In this document: piece after piece, positions 6,846 through 15,639 of the stretch | How positions within the stretch are numbered: position 1 is the stretch's first letter | Layout: each line of letters begins with the position of its first letter | Source: Kribbella capetownensis | Lineage (GTDB): Bacteria > Actinomycetota > Actinomycetes > Propionibacteriales > Kribbellaceae | Direction of reading: 5' to 3' | Assembly (NCBI RefSeq): GCF_004331485.1 | Contig: NZ_SJKD01000005.1 | Span: 186,001-250,000, forward strand | Length of the DNA stretch: 64,000 nucleotides | Made by a program: the position numbers and the translations under genes | The notes under the pieces: generated by a model | Database searches by the model: none | Told to the model about the DNA's origin: nothing | What the model saw: the letters and a program-made list of their open reading frames with translations, nothing else

Positions 6846-7864
6846 GGCAACAGCCGGGCGGCGGTGTTGCGGAGCGGGACGGTCAGCCGGCCGTGCGCTT
6901 GGGCAAACCTGCCGAAGGCAGCTGACTGCCGCGCGATGGTCTGCGTACGGCGTCGGCGACGCTCGTCGTACCGGTGGAGTCCGTCGTCGGTGTCGAGGGC
7001 CGCGGCCAGCTCGACCGCGTCCTCCAGCGCAATGCCTCCGCCTTGGCCTAGGTCCGGCGTCATCGCGTGGGCCGCGTCGCCGACCAGAACGGCGCGACCG
7101 GCGACGTAGGTCGTCAGAGCCGGGAGCCGGTAGATGTCGTGGCGGAGAATCTCCGCACCGGTGAGGGTGTCGAGCATGGCTGGGATCGGGTTGTGCCATC
7201 GGCCGAAGCGACGCCGGAGTTCGGCCAGGTCGTCGTCGTACGTGAGGTCTGCTGGAGTGCGCGCGATCAGGTAGGCGTAGATCGCGCCGTCTGCGAGCCG
7301 GAACAGTCCGACGCGTTCGCCGCGCCCCCAGCTCTCGCTCACTTCAGCGTCGAGTTCCAGTGCCGGTGCGATCAGTCGCCAAGCGGTGTAACCGGCGTAC
7401 ACAGGAGGCTTGGCCGTCGGCCAGAGCGCGGCCCGGACCGTGCTGTGCAGTCCGTCGGCCCCCACGAGCAGCTCGGCATCACAGTCGAGATTGGTGACCT
7501 CGGTGTCGAGGCTGACCGACCCGTCGGGCACTGCCGCGCGGAGGATGTCGAGCAGCACCGGTCGCCGCAGCATCAACGTCTCGCCGTACACCGTCCGCAT
7601 CCCCGACCGGAACAGCCAACGCCCCTGCGCATCCCGGAACCCGCCGTCTCCCTCGACCGCCCCGAGCGCGCGAGCCTGCTCACCAACCCCGAGCCGATCG
7701 AGCGCCCGTACGGCGTTGGGCCACAAGGAGATGCCCGCACCCACCTCGCGCAACTCGGGCGCTCGCTCGAGCACCCTGACCTCCCACCCACGCCGGCCAA
7801 GCGCGATCGCCGCCGACAATCCGGCAATCCCCGCACCGACAATCACCGCCCGCCGCGCACTCAC
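6797..7864 (-). CDS. FAD-dependent monooxygenase
   Basis: A 355-residue class A flavoprotein monooxygenase (UbiH/PHBH-like). It starts with the FAD-binding Rossmann motif VIVGAGIAGLSAAIALGRRG, followed by a downstream VLVGDAAHAMTPDLGQGGG (the GD motif with the ribityl-binding Asp) and the internal LLVGADGLHSTVR 'DG' motif. Such enzymes use NAD(P)H and O2 to hydroxylate aromatic or polyketide-like substrates; the substrate is unknown. The GTG at 7864 sits immediately before the Rossmann strand; the reading frame stays open upstream but encodes Arg-rich sequence in the divergent gene's promoter. It diverges from a MerR-type gene and its 3' end overlaps the acyltransferase gene by 49 bases, tail to tail. 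Confidence 0.9.
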   Translation of the reverse strand: MSARRAVIVGAGIAGLSAAIALGRRGWEVRVLERAPELREVGAGISLWPNAVRALDRLGVGEQARALGAVEGDGGFRDAQGRWLFRSGMRTVYGETLMLRRPVLLDILRAAVPDGSVSLDTEVTNLDCDAELLVGADGLHSTVRAALWPTAKPPVYAGYTAWRLIAPALELDAEVSESWGRGERVGLFRLADGAIYAYLIARTPADLTYDDDLAELRRRFGRWHNPIPAMLDTLTGAEILRHDIYRLPALTTYVAGRAVLVGDAAHAMTPDLGQGGGIALEDAVELAAALDTDDGLHRYDERRRRRTQTIARQSAAFGRFAQAHGRLTVPLRNTAARLLPQGVFLRSVEPMLTWA

Positions 7865-7920
7865 GTGTCCCACCGTACGAGGTTGACCTCGGACCTGGGT
7901 CCAGGGTTCAGGATGGAGGC

Positions 7921-8247
7921 ATGCGGACAGGAGAGCTGGCCGAACACGTCGGCGTGAGCGTCGAGACGCTGCGGTACTACGAACGCAGCGGGCTACTCCA
8001 CGAGCCACCGCGGACGGCTGGCGGCTACCGTGACTACCCGACCTCGGCGGTGGAGCAGTTGAGGTTCGTGAAGCGCGCCCAGGAACTCGGCTTCAGCCTG
8101 GACCATGTCGAGGAGTTGCTGGACCTCGACGCCCGCGGTCCGGTCGGGTGTGACGCCACCTGTTGGAGGAGTGACGGTCAGACGCTGCGCAGGACCGAGA
8201 CCACGATGCCGAGGACGACCGCGTTGTCGCCGTCGATGACCTCGTAG
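7921..8247 (+). pseudogene. MerR-family regulator, probably truncated
   Basis: The first 80 or so residues are a clear MerR winged helix (MRTGELAEHVGVSVETLRYYERSGLL, GGYRDYPTSAVEQLRFVKRAQELGFSLDHVEELLDL). The family normally continues for 45-60 residues as an effector-binding coiled coil beginning at the GCDA motif. Here the sequence reaches GCDATCW and then runs into unrelated residues, ending 70 bases inside the antisense 3' end of the LexA-like gene. The effector and dimerisation helix is therefore missing. It is either a decayed gene or a shortened DNA-binding protein. It diverges from the FAD monooxygenase; a TTGACC (7883-7888) and a GGACC-TG-GGTCC dyad lie in the shared promoter. Confidence 0.7.
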
Positions 8248-8834
8248 GCCGGGTTGCGCGGCTCGAGGTAGACGTGGCCGTTGCGGCGGCGATAGACCTT
8301 CACCGTCGCCTCCTCGTCGATCATCGCCGCGACGATCTGGCCCGAGTGCGCCTCGGACTGCTGCCGGACGACCACGATGTCGCCGTCGCAGATCGCGGCG
8401 TCGATCATCGACTCGCCGCGGACCCGCAGGCCGAACACGTTCCCACGGCCGGTCAGCCCGCGCGGCAACTGCAGTACGTCGTCCACATGCTCGACCGCCG
8501 CGATCGGCGTACCGGCCGCGATGTCACCGACGACGGGCACCGGCACCGAGTCCTCGCCCGACTGCCGCGACGGCGAGTCCTGCAGGAACATTCGTACGTC
8601 GATCGGCCGGGAGACCGACGGGCTGCGGCGCAGAAACCCCTTGTCCTCGAGAGCGGCCAGGTGCTTCGACACCGAGGAGGTGGAGCGCAGGCCGACCGCG
8701 TCACCGATCTGGCGGGTGCTGGGGGAGTACCCGTGCCGCATCACCCAGTCCCGGATCACCACCAGGATCCGCTGTTGCCGCTCCGGTAGCGCCGCCGTGT
8801 CCAGGTCCCCGAACAGATCAAGATCAGTCACCAC
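8178..8834 (-). CDS. lexA: LexA-family repressor
   Basis: A 218-residue LexA-type repressor with an N-terminal winged helix (about 17-80; SPSTRQIGDAVGLRSTSSVSK) and a C-terminal S24 autoprotease domain. The Ala107-Gly108 cleavage bond (DIAAGTP), nucleophile Ser142 (RGESMID) and general base Lys179 (EEATVKVY) are all present, so RecA-stimulated self-cleavage should be possible. The recognition helix is diverged from the housekeeping actinobacterial LexA, there is no nrdR neighbour, and no GAAC-N4-GTTC box lies upstream. It may therefore be a second LexA with its own regulon. Starts at GTG 8834 or GTG 8831 are equally plausible. Confidence 0.88.
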   Translation of the reverse strand: MVTDLDLFGDLDTAALPERQQRILVVIRDWVMRHGYSPSTRQIGDAVGLRSTSSVSKHLAALEDKGFLRRSPSVSRPIDVRMFLQDSPSRQSGEDSVPVPVVGDIAAGTPIAAVEHVDDVLQLPRGLTGRGNVFGLRVRGESMIDAAICDGDIVVVRQQSEAHSGQIVAAMIDEEATVKVYRRRNGHVYLEPRNPAYEVIDGDNAVVLGIVVSVLRSV

Positions 8835-8959
8835 GAGATCCTAGAGCGCCGCACGGCTCCGGCCGGCACCCGACCCGCCGCACCGAATTGGCAACATCCC
8901 CGGACCGGCTCCGACGTCCGGTCCGAGAGCGCGCAGCGGGCGCGCTCAAGGAGGTCGTC

Positions 8960-10171
8960 ATGAACGCGATCGGTCGAGCACGCTGGTCGGTGACCGCGGT
9001 GTTCTTCGTCAACGGGTGCCTGGTGTCGAGCTATCTGGCCCGGATCCCGTCGATCAAGGTCGAGCACCAGCTCAGCGAGAGCCAGTTGGGCATCATCCTG
9101 ACGCTGTTCGGCGCGGCCGCGCTGGTCTCGATGCAGTTCGTCGGGAGCCTGGTCGCACGTTCTGGCAGCCGGCGGCTGATCCAGGTCGGCCTGGCCGCGC
9201 TCCCGATCCTGCTGGCAGGCGTGGGTCTGGCCCGCAACCCGGTGCAGCTCGGCATCGCCGTCCTGCTCATGGGTCTCGTACATGGCGCGGTGGACGTCTC
9301 GATGAACGCGCACGCGGTCGCGGTCGAGCGCCTTCGCAAGAAGCCGATCCTGAACGGCTGTCATGCCGCATGGAGCGTGAGCGCCGTGCTCGCGTCTCTC
9401 GTCAGCGCTGCGGTGACCCGCGCCGGTGTCGGCATCGGTGCACAGTTTCTGGTGGTCGCCGCCGTGCTGCTGGTTGCCGGTCAAGTGGCGACCCGCAATC
9501 TCCTTCCGCCCGAGGCAGACCGATCGAATATGACGAACGGCGAGCAGCGGACCGGCTGGAAATCGGGATGGACTCGCCCGGTACTGATCTTCGGCGCGAT
9601 GGGCTTCGTGGTGATGATCGGCGAGGCAGCCGTGATCAGCTGGAGTGGAGTGCTGCTGCACGAATCACGCGGTGCCGACCTGGCGACCGCAGGCCTCGCG
9701 TTCACGGCGTACACGGCATGCCAGACGGCAGGCCGCCTGATCGGTGACCGTCTGACCGAGCGGTACGGCGCGGCAGCCGTCTTCCGGGTTGCCGCTTCGG
9801 TGGCTGTGATCGGATTGGCCGTCGTGGTCGCCGTACCGGTGTGGTGGATGTCGATCGCCGGATTCGGACTGGTCGGTCTCGGTGGATCGGTCCTGCTACC
9901 GCTGATCTTCAGCGCGGTCGGTCGCGAAGGCGGGACGGCCGCCGCGACCGCTGTGTCCCGACTGACCACCTTCACGTACGCCGGAGTCCTCATCGGACCG
10001 GCCGTCGTGGGCTGGATCGCCGCCGCGGCCGGGCTGATCTGGACCTTCACGGGCCTGCTGCCGTTGCTGGCCGGCGTCGCCCTCAAGAGCCGCCTGCTGA
10101 CGCGCAGGGCACCCGCTGGGCACGTTCACGCGACAAACTTGACGTCAGCCGCGATTGAACGGCGTACCTAG
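8960..10171 (+). CDS. MFS transporter
   Basis: A 403-residue, 12-helix major facilitator. The segment GIAVLLMGLVHGAVDVSMNAHAVAVE (about residue 97 on) is typical of the YbjJ-like branch of unknown substrate. The start ATG 8960 has a perfect AAGGAGG five bases upstream; longer frames from 8888 are not needed. It is divergent from the LexA-like gene and its last four bases overlap the convergent MFS gene at 10168. The substrate is unknown. Confidence 0.88.
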   Translation: MNAIGRARWSVTAVFFVNGCLVSSYLARIPSIKVEHQLSESQLGIILTLFGAAALVSMQFVGSLVARSGSRRLIQVGLAALPILLAGVGLARNPVQLGIAVLLMGLVHGAVDVSMNAHAVAVERLRKKPILNGCHAAWSVSAVLASLVSAAVTRAGVGIGAQFLVVAAVLLVAGQVATRNLLPPEADRSNMTNGEQRTGWKSGWTRPVLIFGAMGFVVMIGEAAVISWSGVLLHESRGADLATAGLAFTAYTACQTAGRLIGDRLTERYGAAAVFRVAASVAVIGLAVVVAVPVWWMSIAGFGLVGLGGSVLLPLIFSAVGREGGTAAATAVSRLTTFTYAGVLIGPAVVGWIAAAAGLIWTFTGLLPLLAGVALKSRLLTRRAPAGHVHATNLTSAAIERRT

Positions 10172-11370
10172 GATCCGGCGGGTGACCGGGCCGCCATCGA
10201 GGCGGTGCTCTCCTTCACCTGATCGACGGTCCGGGGCGTGCGTACGGCAGCCAGCAGAACGGTGCCTAGGGCAACGAGACCCAGAACCGCGCCGATCCAG
10301 GCAACGGAGGGGTAGCCGGCGTTGGCGTCGATGGCCAGGCCGCCGAGCCACGGTCCGATGGTGATGCCGACATTGAAGGCCGAGATGTTGAACGCCGCTG
10401 CCAGCGTGGGCGCGGACCCGGCCAGGCCGAAGACCCGGGTGTTGATCGCGGGGTTGTTCGCGAAACCAAACGCCCCGACGAGCACGATCGCCACGACCGC
10501 GAGCCACGGCGTACCGGTGCCGAGGGCAAGGACGATGGATGCCGCGATGCCGCCACCGATGCCGACGTGCAGGGTCGTGAAGGGTCGGGCATCCGCGGTC
10601 CGGCCGCCGATGGTGATGCCGGCCAGCGCGCCGACGCCGTACAGCGCCAGCACGACCGGAACCCAGCCTTCGGTGAGACCGGTGGACTCGGTGAGCAGGG
10701 GAGCGAGGTAACTGAAGATCACCAGGTACGCCGCGGTGGACACCGCCGTCGTGCCATAGGCGAGCCAGAGCTTGGGGTTGATCATCGCGCGCAGTTCGGC
10801 GCGAAGATCAGGCGTAGTGCTGGAGCGTCCACCCGGAACCGTCGCGACCACGCCGATCATGGCCAGCGCGGACAGGACGGCGACGGTCCAGAATGCGCCC
10901 CGCCAGCCGAGGTGCTGGCCGATGACGGTCCCTGCGGGCAGGCCGACGATCGTGGCGATGGTGAGCCCGCCGGCGACGATGCTCATCGCCTTGCCGCGGA
11001 CCTCCGGTCCGACCAGGCCGATGGCTGTCACCGCCGCGACGGCCCAGAAACCGGCGTACACGAAGGCGCCGACGATGCGTGTGGCGACGAGCACGCCGTA
11101 GCCCGGCGCCAGCGCACCGACGACGTGGGTGAGCGCGAAGACAGCCAGAAAGGCCAGCAGCGCGGTACGCCGTGTCCAGCGCAAGGTGACGACGGCAAGG
11201 ATCGGTGCGCCGACCAGCATGCCGACGGCGAACGCCGAGATCAGCAGGCCGGCGGCCGGGATGGATACGTTCAGGTCGCCGGCGATCTCAGGCAGGAGAC
11301 CGGCGAGCATGAGTTCGGACGTGCCCTGGGCGAAGATCGCCAGGCCGAGCACGTAGACCGCGAGCGGCAT
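10168..11370 (-). CDS. MFS drug exporter, DHA1 (Cmx/CmrA-like)
   Basis: A 400-residue, 12-helix DHA1-type exporter. The N-terminal LAIFAQGTSELMLAGLLPEIA and the segment RIVGAFVYAGFWAVAAVTA resemble the Cmx/CmrA chloramphenicol exporters of actinomycetes. The actual substrate is a guess. It follows the TetR gene by 66 bases on the same strand, so that repressor probably controls it. It ends tail to tail with the preceding MFS gene. Confidence 0.87.
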   Translation of the reverse strand: MPLAVYVLGLAIFAQGTSELMLAGLLPEIAGDLNVSIPAAGLLISAFAVGMLVGAPILAVVTLRWTRRTALLAFLAVFALTHVVGALAPGYGVLVATRIVGAFVYAGFWAVAAVTAIGLVGPEVRGKAMSIVAGGLTIATIVGLPAGTVIGQHLGWRGAFWTVAVLSALAMIGVVATVPGGRSSTTPDLRAELRAMINPKLWLAYGTTAVSTAAYLVIFSYLAPLLTESTGLTEGWVPVVLALYGVGALAGITIGGRTADARPFTTLHVGIGGGIAASIVLALGTGTPWLAVVAIVLVGAFGFANNPAINTRVFGLAGSAPTLAAAFNISAFNVGITIGPWLGGLAIDANAGYPSVAWIGAVLGLVALGTVLLAAVRTPRTVDQVKESTASMAARSPAGS

Positions 11371-11436
11371 GAGTCCCTCTCGTATTGGATCAATCAGTTC
11401 ACAACGCGGGCAGCGATGACCGCGGGGGTAGGCCGA

Positions 11437-12006
11437 TCAGAAGGCGCGGAGTGCCGCTGCGACGACGGCTTCCTGGGCGCTGCGTGTCGCCCCGCCACGG
11501 GCCGCGACTCGCAGGCCACTCAGGACGACGAACACGTACTCCGCGAGACCGGCAGCATCCTGGCCGGCGATCTCGCCCGCGGCCTGTGCAGTTCGGATTG
11601 CCGTGGTCAGCGCCGCCAGCCGGGTCGCGTGGTCGCGCTCGAGTGCTGCGGCGATCTCGGGATCGTTGGGCGCGAGGTCGACCAGCGTGTTCACAACCAG
11701 GCAACCGGCCGGATCGTTGGGATCCGGCTCGACCGCGTCCCAGAGAATGCGGCGAACGCGCTCTCTGATCGGCAGGTCGCTCTCGATCACCTCGAGCTGG
11801 CCGCCGGTCCGGGCGTCCATGTAGTGCCGGAGCGCCCGGTCGAAGAGATCACGCTTGCTGGTGAAGGTGTTGTAGATGCTGCTCCGGCCGAGTCCGATCG
11901 CCTCGCACAGGTCCTGGGTCGAGGTGCCGTCGTACCCGAAGGTCCAGAACACCTTCATCGCGGCATCGACAGCACGCTCCTCGTCGAACGTCCTCGGCCT
12001 GGCCAT
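11437..12006 (-). CDS. TetR/AcrR-family repressor
   Basis: A 189-residue TetR-type repressor. The N-terminal HTH (RTFDEERAVDAAMKVFWTFG, TSTQDLCEAIGLGRSSIYNTF) is clear, and the C-terminal helices form a ligand pocket of unknown specificity. I use ATG 12006 because the ATG at 12018 lies inside a perfect palindrome that looks like the gene's own operator. No good ribosome site is seen for either. The MFS exporter gene follows on the same strand and is the likely target. Confidence 0.9.
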   Translation of the reverse strand: MARPRTFDEERAVDAAMKVFWTFGYDGTSTQDLCEAIGLGRSSIYNTFTSKRDLFDRALRHYMDARTGGQLEVIESDLPIRERVRRILWDAVEPDPNDPAGCLVVNTLVDLAPNDPEIAAALERDHATRLAALTTAIRTAQAAGEIAGQDAAGLAEYVFVVLSGLRVAARGGATRSAQEAVVAAALRAF

Positions 12007-12014
12007 GACATCAA

Positions 12015-12030
12015 CCATAACACGTTATGG
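12015..12030. promoter_or_regulatory. Palindromic operator of the TetR gene
   Basis: CCATAAC-AC-GTTATGG is a perfect 7+2+7 palindrome ending 9 bases before the chosen tetR start. It is AT-rich in a GC-rich region and well placed for autorepression. Confidence 0.65.
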
Positions 12031-12173
12031 ACCGATCGATCTAAAACTAGCCGGATCGAGGACTGACCTACCGCGATGGACTGCGGCGGCGGCCCGGGGT
12101 ACATCGACCATGGCGATCGGTTCGATCGGGAAGAATCTTTTCGGGATGACTTAGTCCGCCTTACGGTCGGGAC

Positions 12174-13004
12174 ATGACTACCTCGGAGAAGCTGTACCCG
12201 GTCAACGGTGTCGAGCTGTGTGCGGAGACGTTCGGTGATCCGGCCGACCCGGCGGTGTTGCTGATCCATGGCGGATCGGCGTCCATGCTCTGGTGGGACA
12301 GTGGGCTGTGCCGCAAGCTCGCCGACCGCGGGCTTTACGTGATCCGCTACGACCAGCGTGACACCGGCCGGTCGACGTCGTACCCGATCGGCCGGCCAGG
12401 GTACTCGATGCGCGACCTGGCCGCCGACGCGGTCGGGCTGCTGGACGCGTTGGGCATCGATCAGGCGCACGTGGTCGGGCAGTCGATGTCCGGCGGCACG
12501 GCGCTCGTGATCGGCGTCGACCATCCGTCGCGGGTGGCATCCCTGACGTTCGTGTCCACGTCCACGGAGGCCGACGACCTGCCGCCCCCGTCCGAGTCGA
12601 TGCCGCACCTTGATCCACCCGACTTCGCGGATCCGGCGTCGGTCGAGGAGTACGTCGTACGGTCGATCGAGGCGGAGTACCTCGGGCACTTCGACGAGGC
12701 CGCGGCTCGGGACCTGGTACGCCGGGACATGGCGCGGGCACGGGACTTCGAGGCCTCGCTGACCAACCACTACGCGATGTCGTTCGACGATCCGGTGAAC
12801 GGCGGCTTCGGTGATCTGACGATGCCGGTGCTCGTGGTGCACGGTGGGCTGGATCCCGTGTTCCCGTTGGCACACGGCGAAGCCATCCGGGACGCGGTCC
12901 CCAACGGCCGACTGGTGGTCATACCGGACGTCGGCCACGGAGTACCGGCTGCGCGCTGGGACGACCTCGTCGATGCGATTGCCGATCACACCGCGAGCCG
13001 ATGA
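12174..13004 (+). CDS. Alpha/beta hydrolase
   Basis: A 276-residue alpha/beta hydrolase. The oxyanion strand VLLIHGGSASMLWWD, nucleophile Ser104 in GQSMSGG, the acidic residue in VVHGGLDPVFP and the catalytic His in DVGHGVP are all visible. The long insertion around residues 140-190 is a lid domain. The overall pattern resembles the epoxide-hydrolase/haloperoxidase-like branch. Its stop overlaps the start of the next gene by four bases (ATGA), so the two are translationally coupled, but no pathway is evident. Confidence 0.88.
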   Translation: MTTSEKLYPVNGVELCAETFGDPADPAVLLIHGGSASMLWWDSGLCRKLADRGLYVIRYDQRDTGRSTSYPIGRPGYSMRDLAADAVGLLDALGIDQAHVVGQSMSGGTALVIGVDHPSRVASLTFVSTSTEADDLPPPSESMPHLDPPDFADPASVEEYVVRSIEAEYLGHFDEAAARDLVRRDMARARDFEASLTNHYAMSFDDPVNGGFGDLTMPVLVVHGGLDPVFPLAHGEAIRDAVPNGRLVVIPDVGHGVPAARWDDLVDAIADHTASR

Positions 13005-13798
13005 TGCGCTTCGCACTGTGGGTCCCACTCTTCGACGAGCTCGCCGACCCGCGCGTGGTGGCGCGCCTCGCGGCCGAGGCGGAAGAGGCCGGCTGGGACG
13101 GAATGTTCGTCTGGGACCAACTGTGGTGGCGAGCGCCGGTGTCGTCCGTGGCGGACCCGTGGATCACGATGGCCGCAATGGCTGCCGTCACCGAACGACT
13201 GCGGCTCGGGCCGATGGTCACACCGGTCGCACGTCGACGGCCGGTCAAACTGTTGCGTGAGGCAACCACGCTCGACGTACTGTCGGGTGGGCGCCTCTCG
13301 CTCGGCGTCGGGCTCGGCGGCGACCGGTTCGCGGGGGAGTTCTCCCGGTCGGGTGACGAGGTCGACGACCGGATCCGCGCCGAGCAACTCGACGAGGCCC
13401 TGGAGATCCTGACCGCCGGGTGGAGCGGCGCGCCGGTGTCGCATCACGGCACGCATTACACGGTCGACTCGGTCAGCTTCCTGCCGCGCCCGGTCGCGGG
13501 CCGCGTTCCGCTCTGGGTCGGCGGTTTCCCGGGCAAACTCAAACCTCTCCGCCGGGCCGCGCGCTACGACGGCTACTTCCCGGTCAACCTGACCTCACCG
13601 GACCAACTCGCCGAGTCAGTCGCTCTCCTCGAGTCCATCCGTGGCGACCTCACGGACTACGAGATCGTCATCTCCCTGCCTCCCGGGACCGACCCGGCGC
13701 CGTACGCCGCCGCCACCTGGTGCCTCACCGACTTCGACCCGTCCACCCTGCGGTTGGCCGACGTACGCGCCGTCCTGACCGCGGGCCCGCCACGCTGA
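13001..13798 (+). CDS. LLM-class flavin-dependent oxidoreductase
   Basis: A 265-residue luciferase-like monooxygenase (TIM barrel, FMN- or F420-dependent). It opens with MRFALWVPLFDELADP, followed by AEEAGWDGMFVWDQL and a central LDVLSGGRLSLGVGLGGD segment that is diagnostic for the family. The usual length is 280-350, so this is a slightly compact member. It overlaps the alpha/beta hydrolase gene by four bases, which suggests sequential action on a shared substrate. Confidence 0.88.
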   Translation: MMRFALWVPLFDELADPRVVARLAAEAEEAGWDGMFVWDQLWWRAPVSSVADPWITMAAMAAVTERLRLGPMVTPVARRRPVKLLREATTLDVLSGGRLSLGVGLGGDRFAGEFSRSGDEVDDRIRAEQLDEALEILTAGWSGAPVSHHGTHYTVDSVSFLPRPVAGRVPLWVGGFPGKLKPLRRAARYDGYFPVNLTSPDQLAESVALLESIRGDLTDYEIVISLPPGTDPAPYAAATWCLTDFDPSTLRLADVRAVLTAGPPR

Positions 13799-13884
13799 GG
13801 TGGGCCTGCCTCTGTTGCCCCGGGCCCAGGCGGGTGTGTAATCGGAAGACCGTGGGTGGCGTGGTGGGCGTCACGGGAGGTCGA

Positions 13885-15639
13885 ATGGCAAGCGTCAGCG
13901 AACAGACCGGGATCACTGAACGTACCGGCCCGTCGGTCGGAGTTGCACCGGCGCGGAAGCCCCTGGGGAAGGTGATCGGGCGACTGCTGTCGACGACCGA
14001 CCACAAAGTGATCGGTCAGCTGTATCTGGTCACCTCGTTCGCGTTCTTCCTGATCGCCGGGCTGATGGCGATGATCATCCGCGCCGAGTTGGCCGAGCCG
14101 GGCCTGCAGATCGTGGACGAAGAGGTCTACAACCAGCTCTTCACCATGCACGGCACGATCATGCTGCTGCTGTTCGCGACACCACTCTTCGTAGGTTTCG
14201 CGAACGTGATCATGCCGGTACAGATCGGGGCTCCCGACGTCGCCTTCCCTCGGCTGAACATGTTCAGCTACTGGCTGTTCCTGTTCGGCGGCCTGATCAC
14301 GCTGGGCGCGTTCGCGACTCCCGGTGGCGCGGCCGACTTCGGCTGGACGGCGTACTCGCCACTGTCGAACGGTGTTCGTTCGCCGGGCGTCGGCGGTGAC
14401 CTGTGGGTGATGGGCCTGTGGATGGCCGGCCTTGGCACGATCCTTGGCGGCGTCAACTTCGTCACCACGATCATCACCATGCGGGCACCGGGGATGACGA
14501 TGTTCCGGATGCCGATCTTCTGCTGGAACATCCTGATCACGTCGATCCTGGTGCTGATCGCCTTCCCGATCCTCGCCGCGGCACTGCTGATGCTGGAGGC
14601 GGATCGATCACTCGGAGCCCATGTCTACGACGCCGGGAACGGGGGTGCGCTGCTGTGGCAGCACCTGTTCTGGTTCTTCGGGCATCCAGAGGTGTACATC
14701 ATCGCGTTGCCGTTCTTCGGCATCATCACCGAGATCCTGCCGGTCTTCAGCCGCAAGCCGATCTTCGGCTACATCGGCCTGGTCGCCGCGACGCTGTCGA
14801 TCGGGGCACTGTCCATCGCGGTCTGGGCCCACCACATGTTCGTCACCGGGGGCGTGAACCTGCCGTTCTTCTCCTTCATGACGTTCCTGATCGCGGTCCC
14901 GACCGGGGTGAAGTTCTTCAACTGGATCGGCACGATCTGGGGCGGCTCGGTGTCGTTCGACACCCCGATGCTGTGGAGTCTCGGCTTCTTGGTGACGTTC
15001 TTGTTCGGCGGTCTGACCGGCATCATCCTGGCCTCGCCGCCGCTGGACTACCAGCTCAACGACAGCTACTTCGTGGTCGCGCACTTCCACTACGTGGTGT
15101 TCGGGACCGTGGTGTTCGCGATGTTCGCCGGGTTCTACTACTGGTGGCCGAAGATGACCGGCCGGATGCTGGACGAGCGGCTCGGGAAGCTGCACTTCTG
15201 GTTGCTGTTCATCGGCTTCCACACGACCTTCCTGGTCCAGCACTGGCTCGGTGTGGAAGGCATGGCGCGTCGCTACGCCACGTACGGCGCGAACGACGGC
15301 TTCACCACGCTGAACCAGGTCTCCAGCGTCGGCGCATTCCTCCTCGGCGCCTCGACCCTGCCGTTCCTCTACAACGTCTATCGATCCCGCCGCGCACCTC
15401 TGGTCGGTGTCGATGACCCGTGGGGCTGGGGCCGCTCGCTGGAGTGGGCGACCAGCTGCCCACCGCCGCGGCACAACTTCGAGCAGCTGCCGCGCATCCG
15501 CTCGGACAGCCCCGCCTTCGACTTCCACCATCCTGAGCTCTCGTTGGGCGAGCCGGAGGGCGACCTGCTCACCAAGCTCGGCACCGAGCCCGAGCCCGAT
15601 CGCGGGTCTGAGCCTGAGTCCGAGCGCGAGCCCGACTGA
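13885..15639 (+). CDS. ctaD: Cytochrome c oxidase subunit I
   Basis: The 584-residue catalytic subunit I of aa3-type cytochrome c oxidase in the inner membrane, with 12 helices. The haem-copper signature WFFGHPEVYIIALP (CuB His and the crosslinked Tyr), the WAHHMFVTG histidine pair and the C-terminal YFVVAHFHYVVFG haem ligands are intact. The start ATG 13885 has GGGAGG five bases upstream. No other oxidase genes (ctaC, ctaE, ctaF) are adjacent, so this may be a stand-alone or second copy. The C-terminus ends in a short Glu/Pro-rich tail. Its stop abuts the stop of the convergent regulator with no gap (TGATCA). Confidence 0.95.
   Translation: MASVSEQTGITERTGPSVGVAPARKPLGKVIGRLLSTTDHKVIGQLYLVTSFAFFLIAGLMAMIIRAELAEPGLQIVDEEVYNQLFTMHGTIMLLLFATPLFVGFANVIMPVQIGAPDVAFPRLNMFSYWLFLFGGLITLGAFATPGGAADFGWTAYSPLSNGVRSPGVGGDLWVMGLWMAGLGTILGGVNFVTTIITMRAPGMTMFRMPIFCWNILITSILVLIAFPILAAALLMLEADRSLGAHVYDAGNGGALLWQHLFWFFGHPEVYIIALPFFGIITEILPVFSRKPIFGYIGLVAATLSIGALSIAVWAHHMFVTGGVNLPFFSFMTFLIAVPTGVKFFNWIGTIWGGSVSFDTPMLWSLGFLVTFLFGGLTGIILASPPLDYQLNDSYFVVAHFHYVVFGTVVFAMFAGFYYWWPKMTGRMLDERLGKLHFWLLFIGFHTTFLVQHWLGVEGMARRYATYGANDGFTTLNQVSSVGAFLLGASTLPFLYNVYRSRRAPLVGVDDPWGWGRSLEWATSCPPPRHNFEQLPRIRSDSPAFDFHHPELSLGEPEGDLLTKLGTEPEPDRGSEPESEREPD

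Noticed and set aside
5517..7199. A 560-codon minus-strand open frame
   Set aside because: It is Arg/Gln/Pro-rich antisense of the acyltransferase and monooxygenase genes, a typical high-GC shadow.
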